Positions 1 to 5,601 of a stretch of DNA of 9,759 bases are shown one piece after another. The notes under the pieces were generated by a model, which saw only the letters and a list, made by a program, of their open reading frames with translations, was not told where the DNA came from and ran no database searches. A program made the position numbers and the translations under genes. The first letter of the stretch is position 1. Each line of letters begins with the position of its first letter. Source of the DNA: a bacterium (GTDB lineage: Bacteria > UBP18 > UBA7526); contig DRGV01000035.1 in NCBI GenBank assembly GCA_011049955.1, positions 1-9,759 of the forward strand. Reading direction: 5' to 3'.

Positions 1-1
1 A

Positions 2-259
2 AAGCAGGGGGGTCTGGCCCCCAATGATCCCGTAGATAAATGGCTGGAAGAGCTCAATAGTCGGGTGAAGGATGTGATGATTGTGGGCCATCTACCCTTC
101 TTGCAGAGATTGGTATCTCTACTCTTGGTGGGGGATGAATCCTCCTGGTCAATTACCTTCCGGCCAGGGGGCGTGGTCTGTCTGGAGCGAAAAGAGGGGA
201 AGTGGTCTTTAGTATGGATGATGCCTCCTGAATTGGTAGAAGTAATAAGTAGTTTTTAG
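2..259 (+). CDS. sixA: Phosphohistidine phosphatase SixA-like, 5'-truncated
   Basis: This is the last 85 codons of a histidine-phosphatase (phosphoglycerate mutase-like) family protein; the start lies outside the window. The frame is open from base 2, upstream of a GTG at 65 that could be mistaken for a start. It reads GLAPNDPVDKWLEEL and then DVMIVGHLPFLQRL. The VGHxP block carries the second conserved histidine of the family, and the GLxPND approach is typical of SixA. SixA proteins are about 150-160 residues, so the missing part should hold the RHG motif with the phospho-acceptor histidine. SixA removes phosphate from phosphohistidine on cytoplasmic signalling or phosphotransfer proteins. 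It ends 19 bp before mltD, so the two are probably co-transcribed. Family assignment is fairly secure; the substrate is inferred. Confidence 0.75.
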   Translation, partial: KQGGLAPNDPVDKWLEELNSRVKDVMIVGHLPFLQRLVSLLLVGDESSWSITFRPGGVVCLERKEGKWSLVWMMPPELVEVISSF

Positions 260-278
260 AAAGTAAGGAAGATATCTT

Positions 279-1610
279 ATGAAGAAAACAACGGCGCGCT
301 TCGCTTGCCCCGTCTTTTACTTGTTAAAGTTCCGATACCTTAAAATAGGTCTTTGTTTCTTGCTGATAACTATTCTTATGGGTAGTGTCGTTCTCGAAGC
401 AAAAGAAATTAATTCCGCAAAAGTAGAAAGAAAGGTTAGACCAATAGAGAAATTATTACAGGAAAGCAAAGAGGCTCTAAATAAGAAGAATATTGAAAAG
501 GCAAAAGAGAAATGTGATCTGGGAATGGAATCCCTTTTAAAATTGAAGAAAGATTTAGAAAGAGAAGAATACGATTATCTTTTGGGAGAGTTTGCTCTCT
601 TACGTCTTAAGATAAATCAGAACGACAAATTAGAAGTAGCCAACATTAAGAGTAGCCTCTTTCCGCTGGTCTGGAATGCCAGGGTAGAGAAATGGATAGA
701 CTACTATACGGTAAGGGATAGAAAATACTTTTCCCGGTCGTTAAAGAGGTCAGAGCAATATATTCCAAGAGTAAAGGAAATCTTTCGCGAGGCATCCCTG
801 CCAGAAGACTTGGCCTATGTGGCCATAGTAGAATCCGGATATTATCCCTTCGCCCACTCTCCCAAGAGAGCGGTGGGCCATTGGCAGTTTATCAAGCATA
901 CCGCAAGGGCCAATGGACTGGAGATAAACTACTGGTATGATGAGAGAAGAGATCCGGAGAAGTCTGCCCGGGCAGCAGCCCGGGAACTAAAGGATTTATA
1001 TGAAAGGTTTGGTTCCTGGGAACTGGCATTAGCGGGCTATAACTGTGGTAGATATAGAGTAGCAAAGGCAATAAATAAAGCGGGAACCCGGGACTACTGG
1101 GCCCTGTCTTTACCCCGGGAAACAGAGAACTATGTTCCCAAAATAATGGCCGCTATATTCATTATTAAGGAGCCAGAGATCTTTGGCTTTACTCTTAACC
1201 TTGAAGAACAACCTTCCTGGGCAGAAGTAACCATAAATGGCTCTATGGACTTAAGATTGGTGGCCCAATGCGCCGAAAGTAGTCTAAAAGAAATACAGGA
1301 GCTTAATCCGGAATTACGGCAGTTGTGTACCCCGCCTGATAAAAAGAAATACACGCTAAAATTACCTCCAGGTAAGAAGGGGGTATTTTTAAAAAACCTT
1401 GCTTTACTACCAGAAGAGAAAAGATATTTATCTAAAAAGGAGATTAAAAAGAGAAAAATCATCGTTTATATGGTAAAAAAAGGCGATACTTTAAGCAGAA
1501 TTGCCCACCGTCAGAGAGTAAGCGTGTGGCAGCTAAAGAAATGGAATAACCTGAAATCAGATAGAATTTACCCCAGACAGAGAATTAAAATTTATCCTTA
1601 CAGAATATGA
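279..1610 (+). CDS. mltD: Membrane-bound lytic murein transglycosylase, SLT plus LysM
   Basis: This enzyme cleaves the MurNAc-GlcNAc bond of peptidoglycan in the periplasm, forming 1,6-anhydro-MurNAc ends. The 443-residue protein has an unusually long basic n-region (about 21 residues), a hydrophobic signal or anchor at about 22-38, a helical linker, an SLT domain at about 162-285, and one C-terminal LysM at about 395-441 (VKKGDTLSRIA...NNL). The catalytic acid is Glu185 in AIVESGYYP; the family motifs GHWQFI and ALAGYNCG follow. A conserved middle segment (NGSMDLRLVAQ...LNPEL) is typical of MltD. No lipobox cysteine is obvious, so it may be anchored by the signal segment or released. An AAGGAAG-type ribosome site precedes the ATG. 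The n-region is encoded by a GCGCTTCGCTTGCCCC-like stretch resembling an intergenic repeat word, so a later start is possible. Confidence 0.9.
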   Translation: MKKTTARFACPVFYLLKFRYLKIGLCFLLITILMGSVVLEAKEINSAKVERKVRPIEKLLQESKEALNKKNIEKAKEKCDLGMESLLKLKKDLEREEYDYLLGEFALLRLKINQNDKLEVANIKSSLFPLVWNARVEKWIDYYTVRDRKYFSRSLKRSEQYIPRVKEIFREASLPEDLAYVAIVESGYYPFAHSPKRAVGHWQFIKHTARANGLEINYWYDERRDPEKSARAAARELKDLYERFGSWELALAGYNCGRYRVAKAINKAGTRDYWALSLPRETENYVPKIMAAIFIIKEPEIFGFTLNLEEQPSWAEVTINGSMDLRLVAQCAESSLKEIQELNPELRQLCTPPDKKKYTLKLPPGKKGVFLKNLALLPEEKRYLSKKEIKKRKIIVYMVKKGDTLSRIAHRQRVSVWQLKKWNNLKSDRIYPRQRIKIYPYRI

Positions 1611-1619
1611 GGAAGGATT

Positions 1620-2093
1620 ATGCCTGATTTGAAAAAGAAGGCTTTGGGAAAAGAGAAAGCAGCTGAGGATGGCATAAGGGTAGTTACTGAATATTTGAAT
1701 CTAAATACAGAAGGTGATGGAACATTAATAGATATTACTGCCCAACTCCACAAGATTCTGAGTAAGACTAAAATGAAGAATGGTACCCTCGCGGTCTTTG
1801 TGGTGGGTTCAACGGCAGCCATAACCACTTTTGAATATGAGCCGGGACTAATTAAGGATATCCGGGATTTGTGGGAGAAGCTTGTTCCTTCCGACCGACG
1901 CTATGCCCATGATGAGACCTGGGGAGATGCCAATGGCTTCAGTCACCTGCGGGCTGCTCTGCAGGGGTCTAGTCTGGTAATTCCTTTTGCAGATAATAAA
2001 CTTATCCTGGGAACCTGGCAACAGGTAGTTCTGGCAGAGTTTGACAACCGACCGCGTGAGAGAAGAATAGTTTTACAATTTATGGGTAAGTAG
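1620..2093 (+). CDS. YjbQ/UPF0047 family protein, VGSTAAITT subfamily
   Basis: Small single-domain protein of the YjbQ (UPF0047) family, whose members have been linked to weak thiamine-phosphate synthase activity; the cellular role is not settled. It is 157 residues, slightly long because of about 18 extra N-terminal residues. Recognisable blocks are GTLAVFVVGSTAAITT (55-70), YEPG (73-76), a His- and Asp-rich stretch YAHDETWGDANGFSHL (95-110) and LGTWQQ (130-135) followed by EFDNRPRERR. The histidines at 97 and 109 and the nearby aspartates are the likely metal or active-site ligands. It starts 9 bp after mltD with GAGGAAGG overlapping the mltD stop, so translation is probably coupled. A second, more divergent family member follows 135 bp downstream. 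Confidence 0.88.
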   Translation: MPDLKKKALGKEKAAEDGIRVVTEYLNLNTEGDGTLIDITAQLHKILSKTKMKNGTLAVFVVGSTAAITTFEYEPGLIKDIRDLWEKLVPSDRRYAHDETWGDANGFSHLRAALQGSSLVIPFADNKLILGTWQQVVLAEFDNRPRERRIVLQFMGK

Positions 2094-2101
2094 AGAACAG
2101 G

Positions 2102-2193
2102 CCGCAAGCTGCTACAGGCTGCAGGCTGCAAGACAGTTTGACCGTGGGACAGTGAGACGGAAAGACAAAGAAATGGGGAAAGTGGGAAAGAAG
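2102..2193 (+). repeat. Degenerate heptamer array between the two yjbQ genes
   Basis: The spacer between the two YjbQ-family genes can be laid out in steps of 7 bp: CCGCAAG, CTGCTAC, AGGCTGC, AGGCTGC, AAGACAG, TTTGACC, GTGGGAC, AGTGAGA (2102-2157). Two AGGCTGC units are exact neighbours. After that come purine-rich GAAAGTGG/GAAAGAAG words at 2178-2193 that resemble the 8-bp words at 3488-3519 and 4610-4657. No gene is seen here. The array stops just before the AAGGAGG ribosome site of the next gene. Confidence 0.6.
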
Positions 2194-2228
2194 ATCAGTG
2201 AAAAATGAAAAACAAGGAGGGGATTTAT

Positions 2229-2642
2229 ATGAAATCTTACCGGGCAGAGCTGTGGTTCAATACCAAAAAAAGAAAGGAACTGGTTAATATTACCCCACAG
2301 GTTGCGGAGGCAATACGGAAGAGTGGAATAAAGGAAGGTCTCTGTCTGGTCAATGCCATGCACATTACGGCCAGCGTCTTCATCAATGATAATGAGAGTG
2401 GACTACATCAGGATTTTGAAGAGTGGCTGGAGAAATTAGCCCCTTATGGTAAGGCCTATAAGCACCACCAGACCGGCGAGGATAACGGCGATGCCCATTT
2501 GAAGAGAACTATTATGGGTCGGGAGGTGGTGGTGGCCATTACCGAGGGCAGATTGGACTTCGGTCCCTGGGAGCAGATATTCTATGGGGAGTTCGATGGC
2601 CAGAGAAGAAAGAGGGTTCTCGTTAAGATTATTGGGGAGTAA
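2229..2642 (+). CDS. YjbQ/UPF0047 family protein, second subfamily
   Basis: A second YjbQ-family protein, 137 residues, clearly diverged from its neighbour. Blocks seen are VNAMHITASV (41-50), YKHHQTGEDNGDAHLK (77-92) and LDFGPWEQIFYGEFDGQRRKRVLVKI, which replaces the LGTWQQ...EFDNRPRER of the first copy. The likely ligand histidines are 45, 79/80 and 90. I chose the ATG at 2229 because AAGGAGGGG (2214-2222) lies the correct distance upstream. An in-frame ATG at 2205 would add eight residues but lies before that ribosome site. Within the family GPWEQ marks a separate, well-populated clade, so the pair looks like two old paralogs rather than a recent duplication. The biochemical role is uncertain. 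Confidence 0.87.
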   Translation: MKSYRAELWFNTKKRKELVNITPQVAEAIRKSGIKEGLCLVNAMHITASVFINDNESGLHQDFEEWLEKLAPYGKAYKHHQTGEDNGDAHLKRTIMGREVVVAITEGRLDFGPWEQIFYGEFDGQRRKRVLVKIIGE

Positions 2643-2660
2643 TTGCTATGAAGCCATTAT

Positions 2661-2701
2661 CGTTTAATCCGTTGAGCCCGTTTAGTCCGTTTAGCCCGTT
2701 G
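2661..2701 (+). repeat. Nine-bp tandem repeat, about four copies
   Basis: Between the second YjbQ gene and the GGQ gene lie four consecutive 9-bp units from 2666: AATCCGTTG, AGCCCGTTT, AGTCCGTTT, AGCCCGTTG, preceded by a partial unit CGTTT at 2661. The consensus is AGYCCGTTK. The last unit runs into GTTGAGG, which is the only ribosome-site-like sequence for the next start codon at 2710. It is the only 9-bp array in the window. Confidence 0.75.
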
Positions 2702-2709
2702 AGGCATTG

Positions 2710-3069
2710 ATGAATAAGAAAATGAAATTTCATACTGATCTAAGAAGTCTCAAAAGGGAGACCAAGGTTTATCTCTATTGCGGGCGAGGTCCGGGAGGAC
2801 AGAGGAGGAATAAGAAAGAGACCTGCGTAAGGCTCCATCACATACCATCGGGAGTTACGGTCACTGCTACCGAACATCGCTATCAGGCAAGGAATAAGGA
2901 ACTAGCCTTCGAAAGATTACAGAAGAGATTGACAAAACTCAATAAGAGAAAGAAACCACGCATTCCTACCAGGATATCCCGGGCAAAAAAGGAAAATATC
3001 TCAAAGGAAAAGAAGAGGCGTGCAGAGAAGAAGAAACTGCGCAGAAAAGTAGAGATTCCTTTAGAATGA
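2710..3069 (+). CDS. GGQ peptide chain release factor-like protein
   Basis: Short stand-alone RF-1 domain protein of the type that hydrolyses peptidyl-tRNA, comparable with ArfB/ICT1 stalled-ribosome rescue factors. It is 119 residues. The catalytic loop reads CGRGPGGQRRNKKETCVRL with GGQ at 29-31, followed by HIPSGVTV and RYQARNKELAFERL as in release factors. The codon-recognition domains of RF1/RF2 are absent. The C-terminal third is strongly basic, rich in KK, KR and RR, as in ArfB, whose tail enters the mRNA channel. ATG at 2710 is preferred over the TTG immediately before it; GAGG at 2701-2704 is the ribosome site. Its stop overlaps the next gene's start (ATGA), implying translational coupling. 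Whether it acts on stalled ribosomes, free peptidyl-tRNA or another substrate cannot be told. Confidence 0.85.
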   Translation: MNKKMKFHTDLRSLKRETKVYLYCGRGPGGQRRNKKETCVRLHHIPSGVTVTATEHRYQARNKELAFERLQKRLTKLNKRKKPRIPTRISRAKKENISKEKKRRAEKKKLRRKVEIPLE

Positions 3070-3473
3070 GAAAAGATTATCCTGAGAAGCAATTAGGGGA
3101 GGCAGAATCTGTGGCAGAAAAAACAAAAGAACAAAACAAACTCCAACATTATTTTATGTATTTTTTGGATCGTTTCTTAGCCCTTTTTCCCTTTATCCTG
3201 GCTAAAGTGGGACTCCTTTACGGGGGTTTTAAACTATGGCGATGGAAGAGAAGAATCAGTAAATACCGCGGACAGCTCGATCGACTCTGGTCTCTTCTGC
3301 CTAGAGTAAAGCCTGCAGCCTATGAGGGAGAAAGATTGAAACTACGTGCTATAGAGATTAATCTTAGTAAGGAAGAATCCGCTTTTGGGGAAAAGGAGCG
3401 AGAGTTAAATCAGGCCCACTTTGAGTTCAGAAAATTAAGGAACGAAATCTTCCGCCTACCCTCGAACTATTAG
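3066..3473 (+). CDS. Small membrane-anchored coiled-coil protein, unknown function
   Basis: I do not recognise this 135-residue protein with confidence. It has a charged N-terminus, one transmembrane segment at about 35-58 (FLALFPFILAKVGLLYGGFKLW), a basic stretch KRR just after it, and a charged helical C-terminal half likely to form a coiled coil. The last residues, NEIFRLPSNY, resemble the end of LemA-family proteins, in which a long helix closes with a YNxxIxxFPSN-like motif. The order (one membrane segment, then helices) also fits LemA, but the protein is shorter and the internal helices do not match clearly. It starts inside the stop codon of the GGQ gene (ATGA overlap), so its production depends on that gene. 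It may be a lineage-specific partner, or co-transcription may be incidental. Confidence 0.7.
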   Translation: MRKDYPEKQLGEAESVAEKTKEQNKLQHYFMYFLDRFLALFPFILAKVGLLYGGFKLWRWKRRISKYRGQLDRLWSLLPRVKPAAYEGERLKLRAIEINLSKEESAFGEKERELNQAHFEFRKLRNEIFRLPSNY

Positions 3474-3483
3474 GACTCGGGGA

Positions 3484-3640
3484 GTAGGAAAGTGAGAAAG
3501 TGAGCAGGTGAGAAAGTGGGACAGCAATTAAGCAATCGAGCAATCAAGTTATCAAGAACAAGGATCAAGGATCCAGGATCGAGCATCCAGTATCTGTGAT
3601 CTGTGTTAATCTGTTATAAATCTGTGAAAATCTGTGTTGA
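3484..3640 (+). repeat. Mosaic spacer of four tandem word families
   Basis: The spacer before the Yip1 gene is built from four successive imperfect arrays. 3488-3519: 8-bp units GAAAGTGA, GAAAGTGA, GCAGGTGA, GAAAGTGG. 3524-3555: 8-bp units GCAATTAA, GCAATCGA, GCAATCAA, GTTATCAA. 3559-3600: 7-bp units CAAGGAT, CAAGGAT, CCAGGAT, CGAGCAT, CCAGTAT, CTGTGAT. 3592-3639: about 10-bp units built on ATCTGTG (ATCTGTGTTA, ATCTGTTATA, ATCTGTGAAA, ATCTGTGTTG). No gene is seen. The third family returns at 7723-7816 and the first resembles the array at 4610-4657. Confidence 0.75.
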
Positions 3641-3659
3641 AAAAAGGGAGGTGAGATAA

Positions 3660-4187
3660 ATGACAGGTCTTGGAAATAGGATTATTCGGGCAGCGAAGTT
3701 AGATGTCAGCCTCTATGAGGAAGTGGAAGCAGATAAAACAGCCATGGGACAGGCCATGGGAGTAGTAGTGCTCTCTAGTATAGCGGCTGGTATTGGGACC
3801 ATTGCTATTCGAGGGCCTATGGGCATTGTTACCGGAACCGTAGGAGCACTTATTGGATGGTACATCTGGGCCTTCCTTACTTACTGGATAGGGACCAAAC
3901 TCCTTCCCGAGCCCCAGACCAAGGCGGATGTTGGGGAACTTCTGCGCACTATTGGATTCTCCAGTTCGCCGGGATTAATTCGGGTCCTGGGTATTATGCC
4001 AGGGCTAAGAAATATCGTCTTTCTTGTGGCTTCCATCTGGATGCTTGTTGCTATGGTAATTGCTGTCAGACAGGCCCTGGATTATAAGAGCACTGGTCGG
4101 GCAGTAGGGGTTTGTCTTATTGGATGGTTCATCCTCTTGGCTGTTAGTTTTCTGTTTGCTCTGGTAACAAGACATCCTCAAGTATGA
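3660..4187 (+). CDS. Yip1-domain polytopic membrane protein
   Basis: Integral membrane protein of 175 residues with about four transmembrane segments (approximately 32-50, 54-78, 117-137 and 146-170). The sequence LLRTIGFSSSPGLIRVLGIMPGL followed by FLVASIWMLVAMVIAVRQAL is characteristic of bacterial Yip1-type proteins, where a small and proline-containing loop leads into an IW..V...A.R.AL helix. The bacterial family has no established function; the eukaryotic relatives act in vesicle trafficking, which should not be transferred here. A strong ribosome site GGGAGGTGA (3647-3655) precedes the ATG at good spacing. Its stop overlaps the start of the PIN gene (ATGA). It lies after a long repeat spacer, so a new transcription unit may begin here. 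Confidence 0.8.
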   Translation: MTGLGNRIIRAAKLDVSLYEEVEADKTAMGQAMGVVVLSSIAAGIGTIAIRGPMGIVTGTVGALIGWYIWAFLTYWIGTKLLPEPQTKADVGELLRTIGFSSSPGLIRVLGIMPGLRNIVFLVASIWMLVAMVIAVRQALDYKSTGRAVGVCLIGWFILLAVSFLFALVTRHPQV

Positions 4188-4618
4188 AAAGAATTCTTAA
4201 GATTCTCGGTCTGGCGAAGATCAGGGTGGTTCTGGATACTAATGTTTTAGTAGCCGCCCACTTCAATCCGGGGAGTGCTTCGAACACGATTTTGGAACTC
4301 TGCCAGAGAAAAAAATTGGTATTAGTCCTTACCTCTCACATCTTGAAAGAATTCTCACTCATCCTGCGCAACATTTCAGCCCGGAAGAGCTTCCGGAAGA
4401 AAATGGATAAGATTATCTTTCAGGCTATTTTAGCTAAGAAGGCACCGAGGGTAAACATGGTCTGTGAAGATCCAGAGGATAATAAGTTCCTATCCTGCGC
4501 CCTGGCAGGAAAGGCAGATTACATCATTACTTCTGATAGGCATCTTCTTGTTTTGAGAAAATTCAGAGGAATAAAAATCGTCAAGCCGGTTCAATTCTTA
4601 AAAGTAGAAGGAAAGTAG
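4184..4618 (+). CDS. PIN-domain nuclease, VapC/COG1569-like, no adjacent antitoxin
   Basis: PIN-fold ribonuclease of 144 residues. Acidic residues expected to bind the metal are visible: Asp18 in VVLDTNVLV, Glu56 in SHILKEF, Asp96/Asp99 in CEDPEDNKFL, and Asp118 in YIITSDRHLL. The pattern matches the putative-toxin PIN group (COG1569). These often pair with a small DNA-binding antitoxin, yet none is next to it: upstream is a Yip1 membrane protein overlapping by 4 bp and downstream is an endonuclease III relative. About 14 residues precede the fold. The stop codon TAG (4616-4618) spans the first two units of the 8-bp tandem repeat. Without an antitoxin it may be a domesticated or housekeeping RNase, or a toxin whose partner is elsewhere. 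Confidence 0.85.
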   Translation: MKRILKILGLAKIRVVLDTNVLVAAHFNPGSASNTILELCQRKKLVLVLTSHILKEFSLILRNISARKSFRKKMDKIIFQAILAKKAPRVNMVCEDPEDNKFLSCALAGKADYIITSDRHLLVLRKFRGIKIVKPVQFLKVEGK

Positions 4619-4657
4619 GAAAGTAGGAAAGTAGGAAAGTAGGAAAGTAGGAAAGTA
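4610..4657 (+). repeat. Perfect 8-bp tandem repeat, six copies of GGAAAGTA
   Basis: Six exact GGAAAGTA units run without a mismatch from 4610 to 4657. The array joins two genes: units 1 and 2 supply the last codons and TAG stop of the PIN gene, and the last GGAAAG (4650-4655) is the only ribosome-site-like sequence before the GTG start at 4663. It is the cleanest tandem array in the window and a candidate for copy-number change by slippage. Confidence 0.92.
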
Positions 4658-4662
4658 ATATA

Positions 4663-5313
4663 GTGACTCTTGTTCAGATTTATAAGAGACTTCTGAAGCA
4701 TTTTGGCAGGCAGCACTGGTGGCCAGCGGATACTCCATTTGAAGTAATCGTCGGTGCCATTCTCACTCAACAGACGACCTGGAGGAATGTCGAGAAGGCG
4801 ATAGATAGTCTAAAGGAGGATAATCTCCTGGACATCTCTTCCTTGGCCAGGGTAAATCTTAGACGCTTGGAAAAGGTCATCCGTCCTGCGGGATACTTCC
4901 ACCAGAAGGCAGAGAGGTTAAGAGGGGTCTGCCAGTATATCTACAAAAATTACGGGGATGATTTAGATAAATTATTTTCACAACCTATCCCGAACCTAAG
5001 AGAAGAATTACTCTCTTTAAAAGGTCTTGGCCTGGAGACCGTGGATTCCATCATCCTCTATGCTGCGAATAAACCGGTCTTCGTCATCGATGCCTATACT
5101 AAGAGAATGGCCCATAGATTGGGTATGACAAATTTAGACAAGTATGAAGACCTGAGAAGATATTTTGAGAACTATCTTCCCAATGATTTAGAACTCTATC
5201 AAGAATTCCACGCTCTTATTGTTGAATTAGGAAAGAACTACTGCAAAACAAAACCCAACTGTCAACCCTGCCCTTTAAGAAAGGGGTGTCAATTTAAAAG
5301 GATTAACAGTTAA
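4663..5313 (+). CDS. Endonuclease III-like HhH-GPD DNA glycosylase with 4Fe-4S cluster
   Basis: DNA repair protein of the HhH-GPD superfamily, closest to the endonuclease III relatives in COG2231. The 216 residues include the FEVIVGAILTQQTTWRNVEKA helix typical of the family, a helix-hairpin-helix LKGLGLETVDS (119-129) and the catalytic-type aspartate 143 in VFVIDAYTKR. The position of the catalytic lysine of classical endonuclease III (GVGRKTA) is Glu125 here, so a monofunctional glycosylase is more likely than a glycosylase/lyase; this is inference. Four cysteines (194, 200, 203, 209) form a C-x5-C-x2-C-x5-C cluster motif, one residue shorter in the first spacing than in E. coli Nth. The start is GTG, with its ribosome site inside the octamer repeat. 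The last codons (INS, stop) run into a heptamer array. Confidence 0.88.
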   Translation: MTLVQIYKRLLKHFGRQHWWPADTPFEVIVGAILTQQTTWRNVEKAIDSLKEDNLLDISSLARVNLRRLEKVIRPAGYFHQKAERLRGVCQYIYKNYGDDLDKLFSQPIPNLREELLSLKGLGLETVDSIILYAANKPVFVIDAYTKRMAHRLGMTNLDKYEDLRRYFENYLPNDLELYQEFHALIVELGKNYCKTKPNCQPCPLRKGCQFKRINS

Positions 5314-5347
5314 TGCCAGAGTAACCAGTAACCAGTTAACAGTAAAA
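5301..5347 (+). repeat. Heptamer array AGTAACC, left arm of the spacer
   Basis: From the end of the endonuclease gene the sequence reads GATTAAC, AGTTAAT, a short slip, then AGTAACC, AGTAACC, AGTTAAC, AGTAAAA (5320-5347). The inverse words (GGTTACT) appear at the other end of the same spacer (5552-5583), and the same family appears after dtd (8322-8390). The endonuclease stop codon TAA at 5311-5313 is inside the array. Confidence 0.75.
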
Positions 5348-5370
5348 TTACAAGCACCAAGCAACAACTC

Positions 5371-5420
5371 ATCCCTCATATACATTCGGGATAGGCAATA
5401 TCCCGAGCGAAGCGAGGGGC
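5371..5420. other. Nested hairpin after the endonuclease gene
   Basis: An 8-bp perfect stem TCGGGATA (5386-5393) with TATCCCGA (5399-5406) closes a 5-nt loop. Outside it CCCTC (5373-5377) can pair with GAGGG (5414-5418). The same GGGAT could instead pair with ATCCC at 5371-5375, giving an alternative fold. The downstream stretch GAGCGAAGCGAG reads the same forwards and backwards. There is no T-run after it, so it is not a standard intrinsic terminator; it may be a repeat-derived RNA structure. Confidence 0.5.
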
Positions 5421-5432
5421 AAACAATATACA

Positions 5433-5545
5433 ATTCCAAAATCACAATGACCAAAATAAAAAACTTATAGCGAGCCTTTGTTTGTAATTTCGGTCATTTG
5501 AATTTGTGATTTGTTTGTGATTTGTAATTTGGGATTTGGAATTTA
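5433..5545 (-). mobile_element. Gene-less palindromic element related to the S23 element
   Basis: Two arms in opposite orientation flank a short centre. The left arm ATTCCAAAATCACAATGACC (5433-5452) and the right arm (5488-5545) share the words ATTCCAAA, ATCACA and ATGACC when one is reverse-complemented. The right arm falls into 7-bp units (TTTGAAT, TTGTGAT, TTGTTTG, TGATTTG, TAATTTG, GGATTTG, GAATTTA from 5497). On the minus strand the right arm leads into AAATTCAAATGACCGAAAT, nearly the same as the left arm and start codon of the S23-type gene at 8488-8506. After this minus-strand ATG only ten codons follow before a stop. I infer an element of the same family that has lost, or never had, the gene. 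Confidence 0.55.
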
Positions 5546-5551
5546 TTCATG

Positions 5552-5583
5552 CTGGTTACTGTTCGCTGGTTACTGTAAACTAC
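5552..5583 (+). repeat. 32-bp repeat, copy 1 (exact copy at 8359-8390)
   Basis: This stretch is identical over 32 bp to 8359-8390, 2.8 kb away. It is itself four heptamers, CTGGTTA, CTGTTCG, CTGGTTA, CTGTAAA, plus a CTAC end. Both copies lie at the right side of an intergenic spacer whose left side has the complementary AGTAACC words, so each could fold back on its own spacer. The sequences diverge immediately after the shared ACTAC. Confidence 0.9.
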
Positions 5584-5596
5584 CTCCGAAGGAGGT
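5582..5596 (+). promoter_or_regulatory. Ribosome site sequestered in a perfect hairpin
   Basis: ACCTCC, GAA, GGAGGT forms a perfect 6-bp inverted repeat with a 3-nt loop. The right half is the ribosome binding site of the carbonic anhydrase-family gene, five bases before its ATG. The left half therefore acts as a ready anti-Shine-Dalgarno. If the hairpin forms in the mRNA it would block ribosome loading until melted or displaced. The structure is visible; a regulatory role is inference. Confidence 0.6.
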
Positions 5597-5601
5597 AAGA
5601 G

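Noticed and set aside
1130..1462. A long minus-strand reading frame opposite mltD
   Set aside because: It lies entirely inside the SLT-LysM gene, has no family features and no ribosome site; it is a shadow of the real gene.
3660..4618. Yip1 and PIN genes as a classical toxin-antitoxin pair
   Set aside because: The upstream protein is a four-segment membrane protein with no DNA-binding features; it is not an antitoxin of a known kind.
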